The notes beneath the pieces are model-generated. The model was given only the letters and a program-made list of their open reading frames with translations, made no database searches and was not told the origin of the DNA. Below, piece by piece: positions 45,082 to 54,117 of a stretch of 64,000 nt of DNA (positions are counted from its first letter, which is position 1; every line of letters starts with the position of its first letter). The DNA comes from JANSWP01 sp041941305 (GTDB taxonomy: Bacteria; Bacteroidota; Bacteroidia; Chitinophagales; Saprospiraceae): positions 75,273 to 139,272 of the forward strand of contig JBGTQJ010000023.1 in assembly GCA_041941305.1 (NCBI GenBank), read 5' to 3'. Position numbers and translations under genes: made by a program.

Positions 45082-47187
45082 ATGTTATCCAATGTAGGAA
45101 TCGTAATAGCTATTATCATTGCTGTGGTCATTTTAGGGCTGCTGGCGATGTTTGCCTCCTGGTACAAAAAAGTTCCTCAGGGGCAAGCCTTGGTGCGTAC
45201 AGGTCAGGGAGGAACGAAAGTCGCTTTTGAAAGCGGAATGATGGTAGTGCCAATTCTGCATATTGTTGAACAAATGGATCTATCCGTAAAAACGGTAGAA
45301 ATTGCGAGATTGAAGGAAGATGGATTGATTTGCAAAGACAATATGCGGGCAGACATCAAGGTGGTCTTTTTTGTTCGTGTGAATCAGGAAACTAAAGACA
45401 TCACCAAGGTGGCACAAACCATTGGTACCCATCGTGCTTCTGACATTGAAACCTTGAAGAATTTATTTGAGGCTAAATTTTCTGAGGCATTGAAAACAGT
45501 TGGTAAGCGCTTTGATTTTGTAGAACTCTACGACAATCGCGAAAAATTCAAGCAAGAAATCATCAATATCATTGGAACAGACCTGAATGGTTATGTACTG
45601 GACGATGCTGCTATTGATTATTTGGAGCAAACGCCCATTGAGTTTTTGAAAATAGATAATATCCTCGATGCAGAGGGTATCAAGAAGATTACAGAATTGA
45701 CTGCGACTCAAAAGATCAAAGCCAATTTCATTCGCAGAGAAGAGGAGAAAACGATTAAAGAGCAGGATGTGGAAGCTCGGGAAGCCATTTTGGAATATGA
45801 GCGGCAGTTGGCAGAAAAAGAGCAGCGCCAAGCTCGAGAGATTGCCAATATCACAGCACGTGAACAAGCAGAAATTGCAAAAGTCAATGAGGAAGAAAGG
45901 TTGAAATCTGAGATGGTGCGCATCAGTACAGAAGAAGAATTGTCCATCGCTGAAGAAAACAAACAAAGGCAAGTCATTGTAGCTTCCAAAAATAAGGAAC
46001 GTGCAGATGCCGTAGAAACGGAAAGAGTGGAAAAGGATCGCTTGTTAGAGGTTACGGAAAGGGAAAGAATAGTGACACTAGCAGAAATTGAAAAGGAGCG
46101 CGCTATCGAGCAAGAAAAGAAGAATATTCAGGATGTGATTCGCGATCGCGTTATGGTAGAAAAGAAAACGGTTGAAGAAGAAGAGAAAATTAAAGATACC
46201 CGCGAATTAGCGACTGCCAATCGTGCGAAATCCGTTGCGATTATCAAGGCAGAAGAGACTGGAGAGTCTACTGTAATTGAGATGCAAAAAACCGCTGAAG
46301 CCGAAAAATTGGCTGCTGAAATCAATGCTGAAAAGTTGCTGATTGATGCAGAAGCACAGAAGAATGCAGCAGAAAAGGAAGCAGAAGCAAGAAAAATTCA
46401 GGCAGAAGCCAAAGCCGCTGAAGAAGCTACTATTGGCATGTCTGAAGCACAGGTTATTGAAGCCAAAGCACTCGCCAAAGAGCGCGAGGGAACTGCTGAA
46501 GCAGCTGTGATTGAGAAGAAGATGTTTGCAGAAGCCAAAGGTACCCAAGCCAAAGCAGAAGCAGACCACAAAGCTGGTTTGTTGATGGCAGAAGTCATTG
46601 CTGACAAAGGTTCAGCAGAAGCCAAAGCCCTACAGGAGAAATTGGTTGCAGAAGCCAAAGGAGTGGAGGAGAAAGCATTGGCAATGCAAAAACTGGATGG
46701 TGTAGGTAAAGATCATGAGGAATTCAAGCTCCAGTTGGAAATGGAAAAAGCTGTCAAGCTAGCATCCATTGAGATTGAAGAGAAAATTGCTGAAGCGCAA
46801 GCCAAAGTACTTGCAGAGGCCTTCAAATCTGCCAATATTGAATTGGTAGGTGGCGAAGAAGCTTTCATCAACAATGTCCTCAAAGCGGTTGGGCGTGGGA
46901 AGACCGTTGATCGTTTGATTGAAAACTCAGATACCCTGGGTGAGTTGAAGAAAGGATTATTGGGCAATGGCTCCTCCAACGGAAACGGCGGCATGTTTTC
47001 GATTATCCGGAACCTGGTTGACCAAACGGGTATGAAATCCGCAGATGTGAAAAACCTAACGCTTGCAGCCCTCTTGTATGAGTTGAGAGGAAAAGTTACT
47101 GGCGAAGACAAAAGCCTGGTTGGCGAGATTATGGATGCCGTGACCCAATTGGGCATGGGGGAGGAGAAGGCTGGTAAGCTATTGTAG
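45082..47187 (+). CDS. Flotillin-family SPFH scaffold protein
   Basis: A 701-residue YqiK/FloT-like protein. It has an N-terminal membrane anchor (GIVIAIIIAVVILGLLAMFASW), the SPFH domain at about 25-215 (KVPQGQALVRTGQGG, MVVPILHIVEQMD) and a very long coiled coil of EA-rich heptads from about 215 to 590. A C-terminal globular part follows (LADALK-like KAVGRGKTVDRLIENS and a glycine/asparagine linker GNGSSNGNGG). Flotillins oligomerise into membrane microdomain scaffolds on the cytosolic face. The last ~60 residues after the linker are an extra helical domain I cannot place. It is the main product of the locus with the NfeD-like and PLDc_N-like genes upstream. Confidence 0.92.
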   Translation: MLSNVGIVIAIIIAVVILGLLAMFASWYKKVPQGQALVRTGQGGTKVAFESGMMVVPILHIVEQMDLSVKTVEIARLKEDGLICKDNMRADIKVVFFVRVNQETKDITKVAQTIGTHRASDIETLKNLFEAKFSEALKTVGKRFDFVELYDNREKFKQEIINIIGTDLNGYVLDDAAIDYLEQTPIEFLKIDNILDAEGIKKITELTATQKIKANFIRREEEKTIKEQDVEAREAILEYERQLAEKEQRQAREIANITAREQAEIAKVNEEERLKSEMVRISTEEELSIAEENKQRQVIVASKNKERADAVETERVEKDRLLEVTERERIVTLAEIEKERAIEQEKKNIQDVIRDRVMVEKKTVEEEEKIKDTRELATANRAKSVAIIKAEETGESTVIEMQKTAEAEKLAAEINAEKLLIDAEAQKNAAEKEAEARKIQAEAKAAEEATIGMSEAQVIEAKALAKEREGTAEAAVIEKKMFAEAKGTQAKAEADHKAGLLMAEVIADKGSAEAKALQEKLVAEAKGVEEKALAMQKLDGVGKDHEEFKLQLEMEKAVKLASIEIEEKIAEAQAKVLAEAFKSANIELVGGEEAFINNVLKAVGRGKTVDRLIENSDTLGELKKGLLGNGSSNGNGGMFSIIRNLVDQTGMKSADVKNLTLAALLYELRGKVTGEDKSLVGEIMDAVTQLGMGEEKAGKLL

Positions 47188-47832
47188 TATTAATTTTCAT
47201 CAGGTGACAATCAGTCACCTGATGACTTAACCCCAAATTACTAAACCAATAGACTATTGAAAAAAAGTTTCCCCCCTTCTCACCTTTTTTACTTTCCTTA
47301 GATTTTATATAATAGATTGATTATTAGCTGTTTGCCCTTTTTGTAATCCGTTTTCGATGGGATTGTTTGGTTACGATGTGCTGCACTTTGGGAACAAATG
47401 GTTGAAGCTTAGTTTGAAAAGTAGTACTAAGTAAAGTGGGTGAAAAAATACTAAAATGCTAAAAGGTGCCATAGCACCACAATTTTAGTAAGTCAAAGCT
47501 TGATCCTTCAATGAAAGGTGCAGCGCACCGGAACCCAGTGAACTAAGCCCAAATTGGAATTTTTATATTAAACTTCAAACCAAGAGTCTAGATTTTTTCG
47601 TTGCGTTGCCGAAAAAATCTAGATTATTTACTTTTGCTAGTTATTACTAATGTGGGGGTGCTAACGCACCTATTTCTTACCAAAGATAAAATTCTGTTGA
47701 GCTTAGTGTTAATGGAGGGGAAAGAAAATGAAAAATAAAAAAATGGTGATGAATATGATGAACACTATGGTTGGGATTAGAAATTCTTAGATGGCAATCG
47801 CCCTTTCAAGGCTACTTACAAATCAAACAATT
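47188..47832. other. Intergenic region with GGTGC hairpins
   Basis: No gene seen. It holds three small hairpins of one type: GGTGC-CATA-GCACC (47465-47478), GGTGC-AGC-GCACC (47517-47529) and GGTGC-TAAC-GCACC (47657-47670), plus the perfect hairpin at 47587-47623. Short frames on the plus strand before 47791 look accidental. Confidence 0.6.
47587..47623. terminator. Perfect hairpin TCTAGATTTTTTCG
   Basis: Exact 14-bp arms (47587-47600 and 47610-47623) around the loop TTGCGTTGC. The left arm is T-rich and the right arm is A-rich, so the transcript from the flotillin side does not end in U after the stem. It may be a regulatory palindrome as much as a terminator. Confidence 0.5.
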
Positions 47833-48576
47833 ATGCTAAAATTCTTTCGCCAAATTCGGCAACGGTTGATCAATCAAGGTCAAATAAAAAAATACACCAT
47901 TTATGCTATTGGCGAAATCTTGCTCGTTGTCATTGGCATTCTCATTGCTTTGCAAATCAACACCTGGAACAATGAATCAATCAAAAGGCAGGAGGAGATT
48001 AAAATGCTTAAAGAAATAAAGGTTGGATTTGAATCAGACTATAGGGACCTGGAAGGCAATAAGCGTGTTTTGGAAGAAGCAATGACCTCTACACAAATCA
48101 TTAAAAAAGTGTTTTATAAAGATTTTGCCTACCACGATTCCCTGAGTGTGCACTTCGCTAGGATTTTCGCAACGCCCATTTTTGTTGCCAATACCAGTGC
48201 TTTTGAAACGCTCAAATCAAAAGGGGTAGATTTGATTTCAAATGACACCCTAAGGGTGCACATTTTGAACATGTATGATTTTGAATATGAGCGAATCAAG
48301 TTGATTGAAGGTGGCTTTTTCCTGAACCATGAGTTTATTTCAGAGAAGATTGTCCAACACTTTGACCATGTGGCTTTATTTGGAAAAGGTGGCTACCTTC
48401 AATTGAGACCTAATGATTTTGAAGCCTTGAAAAAAGACAGAGAATTTTTGAGCATTTTTAAAACCAAAGCTCACCAAACAGAAAGCTATAATATCGCTTT
48501 GGTTGCTGTTATAATGAAAAAATTAGAGCCCCTTTTATTGAAAATCCAAAAAGAAATAGATCACCTGGAAAAATGA
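47833..48576 (+). CDS. DUF6090 family membrane protein
   Basis: A Bacteroidota-specific family of unknown function. From the ATG at 47833 it is 247 residues and starts MLKFFRQIRQRLINQGQIKK, the usual start. An ATG at 47791 would add 14 foreign residues. The family signature IYAIGEILLVVIGILIALQINTWNN is a single membrane helix. The rest is helical and periplasmic or cytosolic, with FETLKSKGVDLISNDTLR as a conserved middle. Genes of this family often stand alone, as here. No role can be given. Confidence 0.88.
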   Translation: MLKFFRQIRQRLINQGQIKKYTIYAIGEILLVVIGILIALQINTWNNESIKRQEEIKMLKEIKVGFESDYRDLEGNKRVLEEAMTSTQIIKKVFYKDFAYHDSLSVHFARIFATPIFVANTSAFETLKSKGVDLISNDTLRVHILNMYDFEYERIKLIEGGFFLNHEFISEKIVQHFDHVALFGKGGYLQLRPNDFEALKKDREFLSIFKTKAHQTESYNIALVAVIMKKLEPLLLKIQKEIDHLEK

Positions 48577-48675
48577 CTTTTCCTTAGCTTTTGTAGAAGA
48601 AGGCTTCCCTTTTATCAAATTAGAACCATTCTCCTTTCGGATGTCGCAACATACCCTTAACTTTAATGGTTAATC

Positions 48676-51099
48676 TTGAAGGCTAAATCAAATAGCACTG
48701 TCCCTAAACCATCTCCAGTCAAATCCAAAAAAATGCAGAAAGCAATCGAAGTACCCAATGTTTCTCAGGAAGGCTCCAAACAATACATAACGCTTCAGGA
48801 ATTCCAAAACTATATGGATGACCGAAAGACGCCTTACAATTGTAAGTTTAGTCTTAGACCATTTTTGGATAAGATGCATGAGCATTTAATTGCAATAGAC
48901 AAGCAATCAAAGATTTGGCAATTGTTTGATGAGATTGAAAAAGAGCTTTCTGTCTATTCTGATATGGAAGTTCTAGAACAAAATCGCGACAAACTACAGG
49001 AGCTGTTGGCCTTTCTCTTTCCTTCCTTATTTTTTGAGGGTCAATTGGGCTTCATTACCGTTCCTTTTGCCAAATTGTTTGTGTATGTAACTCCCGAAAT
49101 GGCAGATTTTCTTTATACTGATAAATGGGAAATGAAAATCCCGGATTTCATGCATGAAGGGGCTGAGCATAAAGCGAATATGGATGTTGCCAACCTCACA
49201 CTTAAAACATTTTATGGGGTAGATGTGGATTGTATGACGGGTGAGGTTATTTCTTTTCGGAATGCGGAGACTTTGCTGGAAAAGCATTTTAAGATAAATG
49301 TAATTGGAGATTTCGTGAAAGGAATAGCAACAAAGCCCTTAAAAAAACTGAATAAAAAACAGGTCTATGAATTGCTAAATGAGTACCACAATCCCGAATT
49401 ACGACTAAAATATTTACCGCCCGAAAATTTTGCATTCGAAGGAATGGCAATTGGCTATTTGACAGATGTGACAGATGTCGAGATACTTTCAAAGGTTAAA
49501 GAAATGATGGTGGAGATGAGGCAAAAAGAAGATCATTTGGAGGATTTAGATGTCTTACAGCAAATGGCAAGGTCATTTCTCGGGATGCCAGAAGTAGAAA
49601 TTGGGATGATCCATACCGTAGAGCGTTTTTGGCAGGAAAGCACGCTTTGGAGTTTATTGAGGGTCTTTAAAAGGGACATAATGGTCCCTTCATTTAAGGA
49701 TGAGAATGGAGCTTACGGAAAGGTATTACGCAATGATGAGACGGTCATTATTACGGACTTGCAGGCACAAAAGCATTTATCTATTATTGAGGAACAATTG
49801 CTTGAGAAAGGGTATCGAAGTTTGATGCTTTGTCCTTTGCACAATCGGGACGGCGAAATCCTTGGGGTTTTTGAAATGGCTTCGCCGCAACCATACCGGT
49901 TTACGCGGTTGATTCATTTACAGATGAAGGAAATTATTTCCCTTTTTGAATTGGGAACCAACCGTTTTATTCAAGAATTGGAGGATTCTACCAGACTCAC
50001 GATACAGCAGCAATTCTCTTCCGTTCATTCAAGTGTTGATTGGCGTTTTAGAGAAGTTGCGACAAAATTTTATTGGCAAAAACATGTAGATGGGAAAGAA
50101 GCCAAAATTGATCCGATTGTTTTTAAAGATTTATATCCCATTTATGGGCAGGCAGATATTGTAGGCTCTTCAAAAATCAGAAACAAATCCATTAAAGCTG
50201 ATTTGATAGACAATTTGCAAAGGGCTATTGAGGTGATGCATCAATGTCGCGCAAGGTTAGAATTTCATTTATTGGATGTATATACTGCCAAAGCACAAGC
50301 CAATTTAGATAGATTGCAGAATGGAGAATTTATTTCCAGCGATGAAACACAAATAATAGACTTGTTGACGAATGAAATTCATCCCCTTTTGATGGAATTG
50401 AAATCACGTTATAAAAAATTGCCCAGGAAAGTACTCAATGATTATTTCAAATACCTGGATCCCAAGTTAAATATTGTATACCGTCATCGAAAAGCCTATG
50501 AAGATAGTGTGCATCAATTGAACCATGCCATGTCTCGATTTATAGAACAGGAGGATGAAAAGATGCAGGAATTGTTGCCTCATTATTTTGAAAAATACAC
50601 CACGGATGGAGTGGAATACAATATTTACTTAGGGCAATCATTGCTTCCTCAAACTACCTTTAGTGATTTCTTTATAAAGGACTTTCGCCTATGGCAACTT
50701 ATCAAAATGTGCGAGATCACACATCTGGTTGATAGAATTGGAAAAGAATTGCCTGTTCAGCTTAAAACTGCTCAGTTGATTTTCGTCTACAACAACACCA
50801 TGAGCATTCGCTTCAATATGGATGAGAAGCAATTTGATGTAGATGGAACCTACAACGTTCGATATGAAATATTAAAAAAACGTATCGATAAGGCAGTGGT
50901 TAAGGATACTGGGGAACGTTTGACTCAAAGCGGAAAGATTGCCATTGTCTGGCTACAAGAAAAAGATCGGCTGGAATATCTAGAATACCTACACCATTTG
51001 CTCCAGAAGGGCTATATTTCCGACGATATTGAAGAGTTAGAGCTTGAGAAGTTGCAAGGGGCTGAGGGATTGAAAGCATTAAGGGTTGAAGTTGTTTGA
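48676..51099 (+). CDS. Large unknown protein with GAF-like domain
   Basis: An 807-residue soluble protein I do not recognise as a named family. It has no signal peptide or membrane helix. Residues about 325-420 look like a GAF domain (TVIITDLQAQKHLSIIEEQLLEKGYRSLMLCPL, then GEILGVFEMASPQPYRF). The parts before and after are helical and unassigned. The open frame begins at a TTG at 48676. The first ATG is at 48733 (MQKAIEVPNVSQEG), and either may be used. It is separate from the small membrane protein and the histidine kinase downstream, though a joint signalling function with the kinase is conceivable. Confidence 0.8.
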   Translation: MKAKSNSTVPKPSPVKSKKMQKAIEVPNVSQEGSKQYITLQEFQNYMDDRKTPYNCKFSLRPFLDKMHEHLIAIDKQSKIWQLFDEIEKELSVYSDMEVLEQNRDKLQELLAFLFPSLFFEGQLGFITVPFAKLFVYVTPEMADFLYTDKWEMKIPDFMHEGAEHKANMDVANLTLKTFYGVDVDCMTGEVISFRNAETLLEKHFKINVIGDFVKGIATKPLKKLNKKQVYELLNEYHNPELRLKYLPPENFAFEGMAIGYLTDVTDVEILSKVKEMMVEMRQKEDHLEDLDVLQQMARSFLGMPEVEIGMIHTVERFWQESTLWSLLRVFKRDIMVPSFKDENGAYGKVLRNDETVIITDLQAQKHLSIIEEQLLEKGYRSLMLCPLHNRDGEILGVFEMASPQPYRFTRLIHLQMKEIISLFELGTNRFIQELEDSTRLTIQQQFSSVHSSVDWRFREVATKFYWQKHVDGKEAKIDPIVFKDLYPIYGQADIVGSSKIRNKSIKADLIDNLQRAIEVMHQCRARLEFHLLDVYTAKAQANLDRLQNGEFISSDETQIIDLLTNEIHPLLMELKSRYKKLPRKVLNDYFKYLDPKLNIVYRHRKAYEDSVHQLNHAMSRFIEQEDEKMQELLPHYFEKYTTDGVEYNIYLGQSLLPQTTFSDFFIKDFRLWQLIKMCEITHLVDRIGKELPVQLKTAQLIFVYNNTMSIRFNMDEKQFDVDGTYNVRYEILKKRIDKAVVKDTGERLTQSGKIAIVWLQEKDRLEYLEYLHHLLQKGYISDDIEELELEKLQGAEGLKALRVEVV

Positions 51100-51336
51100 T
51101 TGATAGATTGTCAATCAGACGATCCAACACTCAAATAATGAAGTTGTTCAAAAATAGATAGATGATTTATTTGCAAGTCATTGAAATCCAATACTTCAGC
51201 TTTTTCTCCTTCCGTACTTTCTCACAAAGTGATCCCTTTGGGACAAGTACGAAACTCAAAAGGAGCATCGCCTTGAATTCCAAGCACTTACAACTAAATT
51301 CAACCTCTATTTTTGAACAACTTCAATTGAAAAAAT

Positions 51337-51639
51337 ATGGCCATCCTACTCATCACTATAGTTATCGGCTTATTCGTTGCCATGCTATTTGTAAATGTTT
51401 ATTTCAGAGTTAAAGTCTTGAAAACCTACAAAGTATTGGTTCAAAACAAGGTGGAATTTGGCGCTTCCCATATTTTCAACAAGTCCAGGATGGAAAAGGA
51501 AATTTATCCGAAATATCCCCACATGAAAAACGAAATCAGCACCTTTGTCAATCACATGCAGTATTCTATCAAGATGGCGAGTGTGTTGATTGCACTGATT
51601 ACCCTTTTTGGAGCTATTTTGATGTATTTTAGGGAGTAG
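51337..51639 (+). CDS. Small two-helix membrane protein
   Basis: 100 residues with one helix at each end (ILLITIVIGLFVAMLFVNVYF and MASVLIALITLFGAILMYF) and a basic middle (KSRMEKEIYPKYPHMKNEI). Family unknown. A preceding frame from 51162 looks accidental. It is followed by a perfect palindrome and then the histidine kinase gene. Confidence 0.65.
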   Translation: MAILLITIVIGLFVAMLFVNVYFRVKVLKTYKVLVQNKVEFGASHIFNKSRMEKEIYPKYPHMKNEISTFVNHMQYSIKMASVLIALITLFGAILMYFRE

Positions 51640-51641
51640 GG

Positions 51642-51722
51642 TAGCTCGCTTCGCTGTCAGAGGTCAGACCGATAGACCATTTTATTGTCGGACTGTCTGA
51701 CCTCTGACAGCGAAGCGAGCTA
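51642..51722. terminator. Perfect palindrome with 28-bp arms
   Basis: Arms 51642-51669 (starting TAGCTCGCTTCGCTGTCAG) and 51695-51722 are exact reverse complements. The stem starts three bases after the small membrane gene's stop. The word CAGCGAAGCGA then recurs twice more in degenerate form up to 51770. It can terminate transcription, although no T run follows, and belongs to the set of long palindromes in this window. Confidence 0.75.
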
Positions 51723-51787
51723 AAATCTGACAGCAAAGCGGCCTATCATATACAGCGAAGCGATCTGAAAGAAAAACGATCTAAAAA

Positions 51788-53116
51788 ATGTTCAAAAACT
51801 TTAAGCTAAACATTACCCTGAGAATACTCTTCCTGATTGCACTGGTATTGGGGTTGGTGTATTGCTTTATGTATACGACTTATTACATCACCATGTTCAT
51901 TTTGTTGGTGGTAATAATTTTGACTGTTGTAGATATGGTGCATTATGTGAATCAATCCAATCGCGATTTTACAGCTTTCCTGTTGGGTATCAAATATGAA
52001 GACTTTTCAGCGACCTACTCAGGTCATCACAAAGGGAAAACCTTTGGGGAAATGTATGATGCCTTCAATCAGATTAATCGTAAATTCCTGAATATCAAGG
52101 CAGAAAAGGAAGCGAATCATCAATATTTGCAAACGATCGTGGAGCATGTTAGGGTTGGATTGTTGTGTATTGATGATGAAGGAAATGTGTTTATGATGAA
52201 TAAGGCTTTACAGGAACTCTTGCGAAAGCCCTATTTAGTAAATGCAGCCGCATTGAAGCAGGTAGATGAAAACTTGTATGAGGTCGTACAAAAGTTAAAA
52301 GCAGGGGAAAAAGAGTTGGTCAAAATAATGGTGGATAATAAAATTGTACAACTTTCCATTTCTGCGACAGAATTCAAATTGCAGAAACAATCTTTGAAAT
52401 TGGTGAGCATGCAAAATATTCAACTTGAACTGGAAGAACGCGAATTGGAAGCCTGGCAGAAGTTGATCAAAATATTAAGGCATGAAATTATGAATTCCAT
52501 TTCTCCCATTGTTTCCCTTACTTCCACGATTGAAGGCATGTTGTCCAATGGTGAGTTAGACGAAGAATCCTTAAGTGATATCAAAGCAGGAATGGGAGCC
52601 ATTCGCAACCGCAGCGAAGGTTTGATGCACTTTACAGAAACCTATCGCAACCTGACCCGAATTCCTCCGCCTAAATTCCAAATTGTGGATGTGCGATTGC
52701 TCCTTCAACGGATTGGAACACTTTTTCAGCCGGTATTTGATAAGAACGGTATCAACTTTCAAACGCAAAGCCCTACTTCTCCTGTCAATTGTACAGCCGA
52801 TCCTGAATTGCTCGAACAGGTAGTTATAAATCTTCTAAAAAATGCCATTGAAGCAGTCAAAGAATCTGATGATCCTACGATTGTTCTCAATACCCAAAAG
52901 GATAAGTCTGGAAAGAGTATCGTTTCTGTAAGTGACAATGGGAAAGGTATTCCAAATGAAGCCCTGGAGGAGATTTTTGTGCCCTTTTTTACTACAAAAA
53001 CGGAAGGAACTGGTATAGGCTTGAGTTTGAGTCGACAAATTATACGCATGCATAAGGGACAACTCTTTGTACAATCTAAAGTAGGAGAAGGGAGTGTGTT
53101 TACCATAATGGTTTGA
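51788..53116 (+). CDS. Sensor histidine kinase, NtrY-like
   Basis: A 442-residue membrane histidine kinase. Two adjacent helices (residues about 8-50) leave almost no periplasmic sensor. A PAS-like domain follows at about 105-205 (YLQTIVEHVRVGLLCIDDEGNVFMMN). The phosphoacceptor is His about 232 in RHEIMNSISPIVSLTSTI, an H-box of the NtrB/NtrY type. ATPase boxes are VVINLLKNAIEAV (N), VSDNGKGIPNEALEEIF (G1), FFTTKTEGTGIGLSLS (F/G2). No response regulator gene is adjacent. NtrY partners usually are sigma-54 activators, and none is in the window. Confidence 0.93.
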   Translation: MFKNFKLNITLRILFLIALVLGLVYCFMYTTYYITMFILLVVIILTVVDMVHYVNQSNRDFTAFLLGIKYEDFSATYSGHHKGKTFGEMYDAFNQINRKFLNIKAEKEANHQYLQTIVEHVRVGLLCIDDEGNVFMMNKALQELLRKPYLVNAAALKQVDENLYEVVQKLKAGEKELVKIMVDNKIVQLSISATEFKLQKQSLKLVSMQNIQLELEERELEAWQKLIKILRHEIMNSISPIVSLTSTIEGMLSNGELDEESLSDIKAGMGAIRNRSEGLMHFTETYRNLTRIPPPKFQIVDVRLLLQRIGTLFQPVFDKNGINFQTQSPTSPVNCTADPELLEQVVINLLKNAIEAVKESDDPTIVLNTQKDKSGKSIVSVSDNGKGIPNEALEEIFVPFFTTKTEGTGIGLSLSRQIIRMHKGQLFVQSKVGEGSVFTIMV

Positions 53117-53130
53117 AAGAATAATCCTTC

Positions 53131-53138
53131 TATCTTTG
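53131..53138 (+). promoter_or_regulatory. Bacteroidota -7 box TATCTTTG
   Basis: TATCTTTGCC fits TAnnTTTG, and TTTG at 53112-53115 may be the -33 element with short spacing. It faces the small DUF4834-like gene whose ATG is 17 bases later. Confidence 0.5.
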
Positions 53139-53154
53139 CCAAAACTCAGATACA

Positions 53155-53328
53155 ATGCTCAAAATATTGACCTATCTAATTGCTTTTTATTTAGCCTATC
53201 GCTACTTCATCAAACCCGCCTTGCTTCCTACCTCGGAAGAAGAAAACAAACCAAAAGTCAAAACAAAAGAACAGGAGCCTAAGCAAAATAATGATGGTGA
53301 ATATATTGATTATGAGGAAGTTGAGTAA
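53155..53328 (+). CDS. DUF4834-like small membrane protein
   Basis: 57 residues: a single N-terminal helix (MLKILTYLIAFYLAYRYFIK), a charged linker rich in Glu and Lys, and the end GEYIDYEEVE. The closing GEYIDYEEV is characteristic, from memory, of short DUF4834 family proteins of Bacteroidota. Function unknown. A -7 box lies just upstream, and the pseudouridine synthase gene follows after 59 bases. Confidence 0.7.
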   Translation: MLKILTYLIAFYLAYRYFIKPALLPTSEEENKPKVKTKEQEPKQNNDGEYIDYEEVE

Positions 53329-53387
53329 AATCTGAAGTACAGTAGATGGAATGATTGTCATAAATTCATTAACGAACAAAAATTTAA

Positions 53388-54068
53388 ATGACTCACGGAA
53401 AAATAGGAGATTGGCTATTGTATAAAAACAATCAATTGATTGCATTCAATAAACCTGCTGGCATTCCTGTGCAATCTGATAAAACAGGAGATAAGGCCTT
53501 GCTCAATTTGGCAGAGATATACTCTAAAAACAAACTGGATTTGATCCATCGGCTTGATCGACCTGCAAGTGGAGTTGCACTTTTTGCAAAGACGAGGAAA
53601 GCTCTGGTAAGTTTGAATGAGCAATTCCAAAATAGAAAAGTGCAGAAAACCTATTTGGCAGTTGTGAAAAATGAGCCTTCTGAAAAAGAAGGAACCCTAA
53701 CTCATTTTCTCCAAAAAAACAGCAAACTCAATCGTTCCTTTGCTCATGAAGAAGGAAAAAAAGGGAGCAAGCGAGCCGAACTAACTTACCGCTTGATTGA
53801 TTCAATTGAAAATTATCATTTGTTGGAGATAGAGCTAAAAACCGGGCGGCATCACCAAATAAGAGCCCAATTAGCAGCGATTGGTTGCCCCATCAAAGGA
53901 GATGTCAAGTATGGGTTTAAACGTGGAAATAAGAACAGATCCATTCACCTGCATGCCTGGAAGTTGGCCTTTCGACATCCGATATCACATGAAAAAGAAG
54001 AAATAGTAGCACCGATTCCGGAAGAGCCAGTTTGGCAGGCATTTTCAATAAATAAAGTCCCGATTTAG
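53388..54068 (+). CDS. RluA-family pseudouridine synthase
   Basis: Converts specific uridines in rRNA or tRNA to pseudouridine. 226 residues, short for the family, without an N-terminal S4 domain. The catalytic motif is HRLDRPASGVALFAKT (Asp about 57). Next is KTYLAVVKNEP, then ELKTGRHHQIRAQLA, a standard RluA signature. The exact target (RluA, TruC or other) cannot be told. The stop codon lies in the stem of the terminator at 54046-54092. Confidence 0.92.
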   Translation: MTHGKIGDWLLYKNNQLIAFNKPAGIPVQSDKTGDKALLNLAEIYSKNKLDLIHRLDRPASGVALFAKTRKALVSLNEQFQNRKVQKTYLAVVKNEPSEKEGTLTHFLQKNSKLNRSFAHEEGKKGSKRAELTYRLIDSIENYHLLEIELKTGRHHQIRAQLAAIGCPIKGDVKYGFKRGNKNRSIHLHAWKLAFRHPISHEKEEIVAPIPEEPVWQAFSINKVPI

Positions 54069-54092
54069 CCTAAATCGGGACTTTATTTATTG
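54046..54092. terminator. Perfect bidirectional terminator, 23-bp arms
   Basis: Arms CAATAAATAAAGTCCCGATT... (54046-54068) and its exact reverse complement (54070-54092) leave one central base. The A-rich and T-rich outer parts flank a CCCGATTT/AAATCGGG core, an intrinsic terminator for either strand. It lies between convergent genes and includes the last seven codons and stop of the pseudouridine synthase. Confidence 0.85.
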
Positions 54093-54117
54093 AAAACAAA
54101 AAGAAATATTTTGCTAA

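Noticed and set aside
45463..47156. Long minus-strand frames opposite the flotillin gene
   Set aside because: They arise from the GAA/GCA-rich coiled-coil codons of the sense gene and have low-complexity Phe/Leu/Cys composition.
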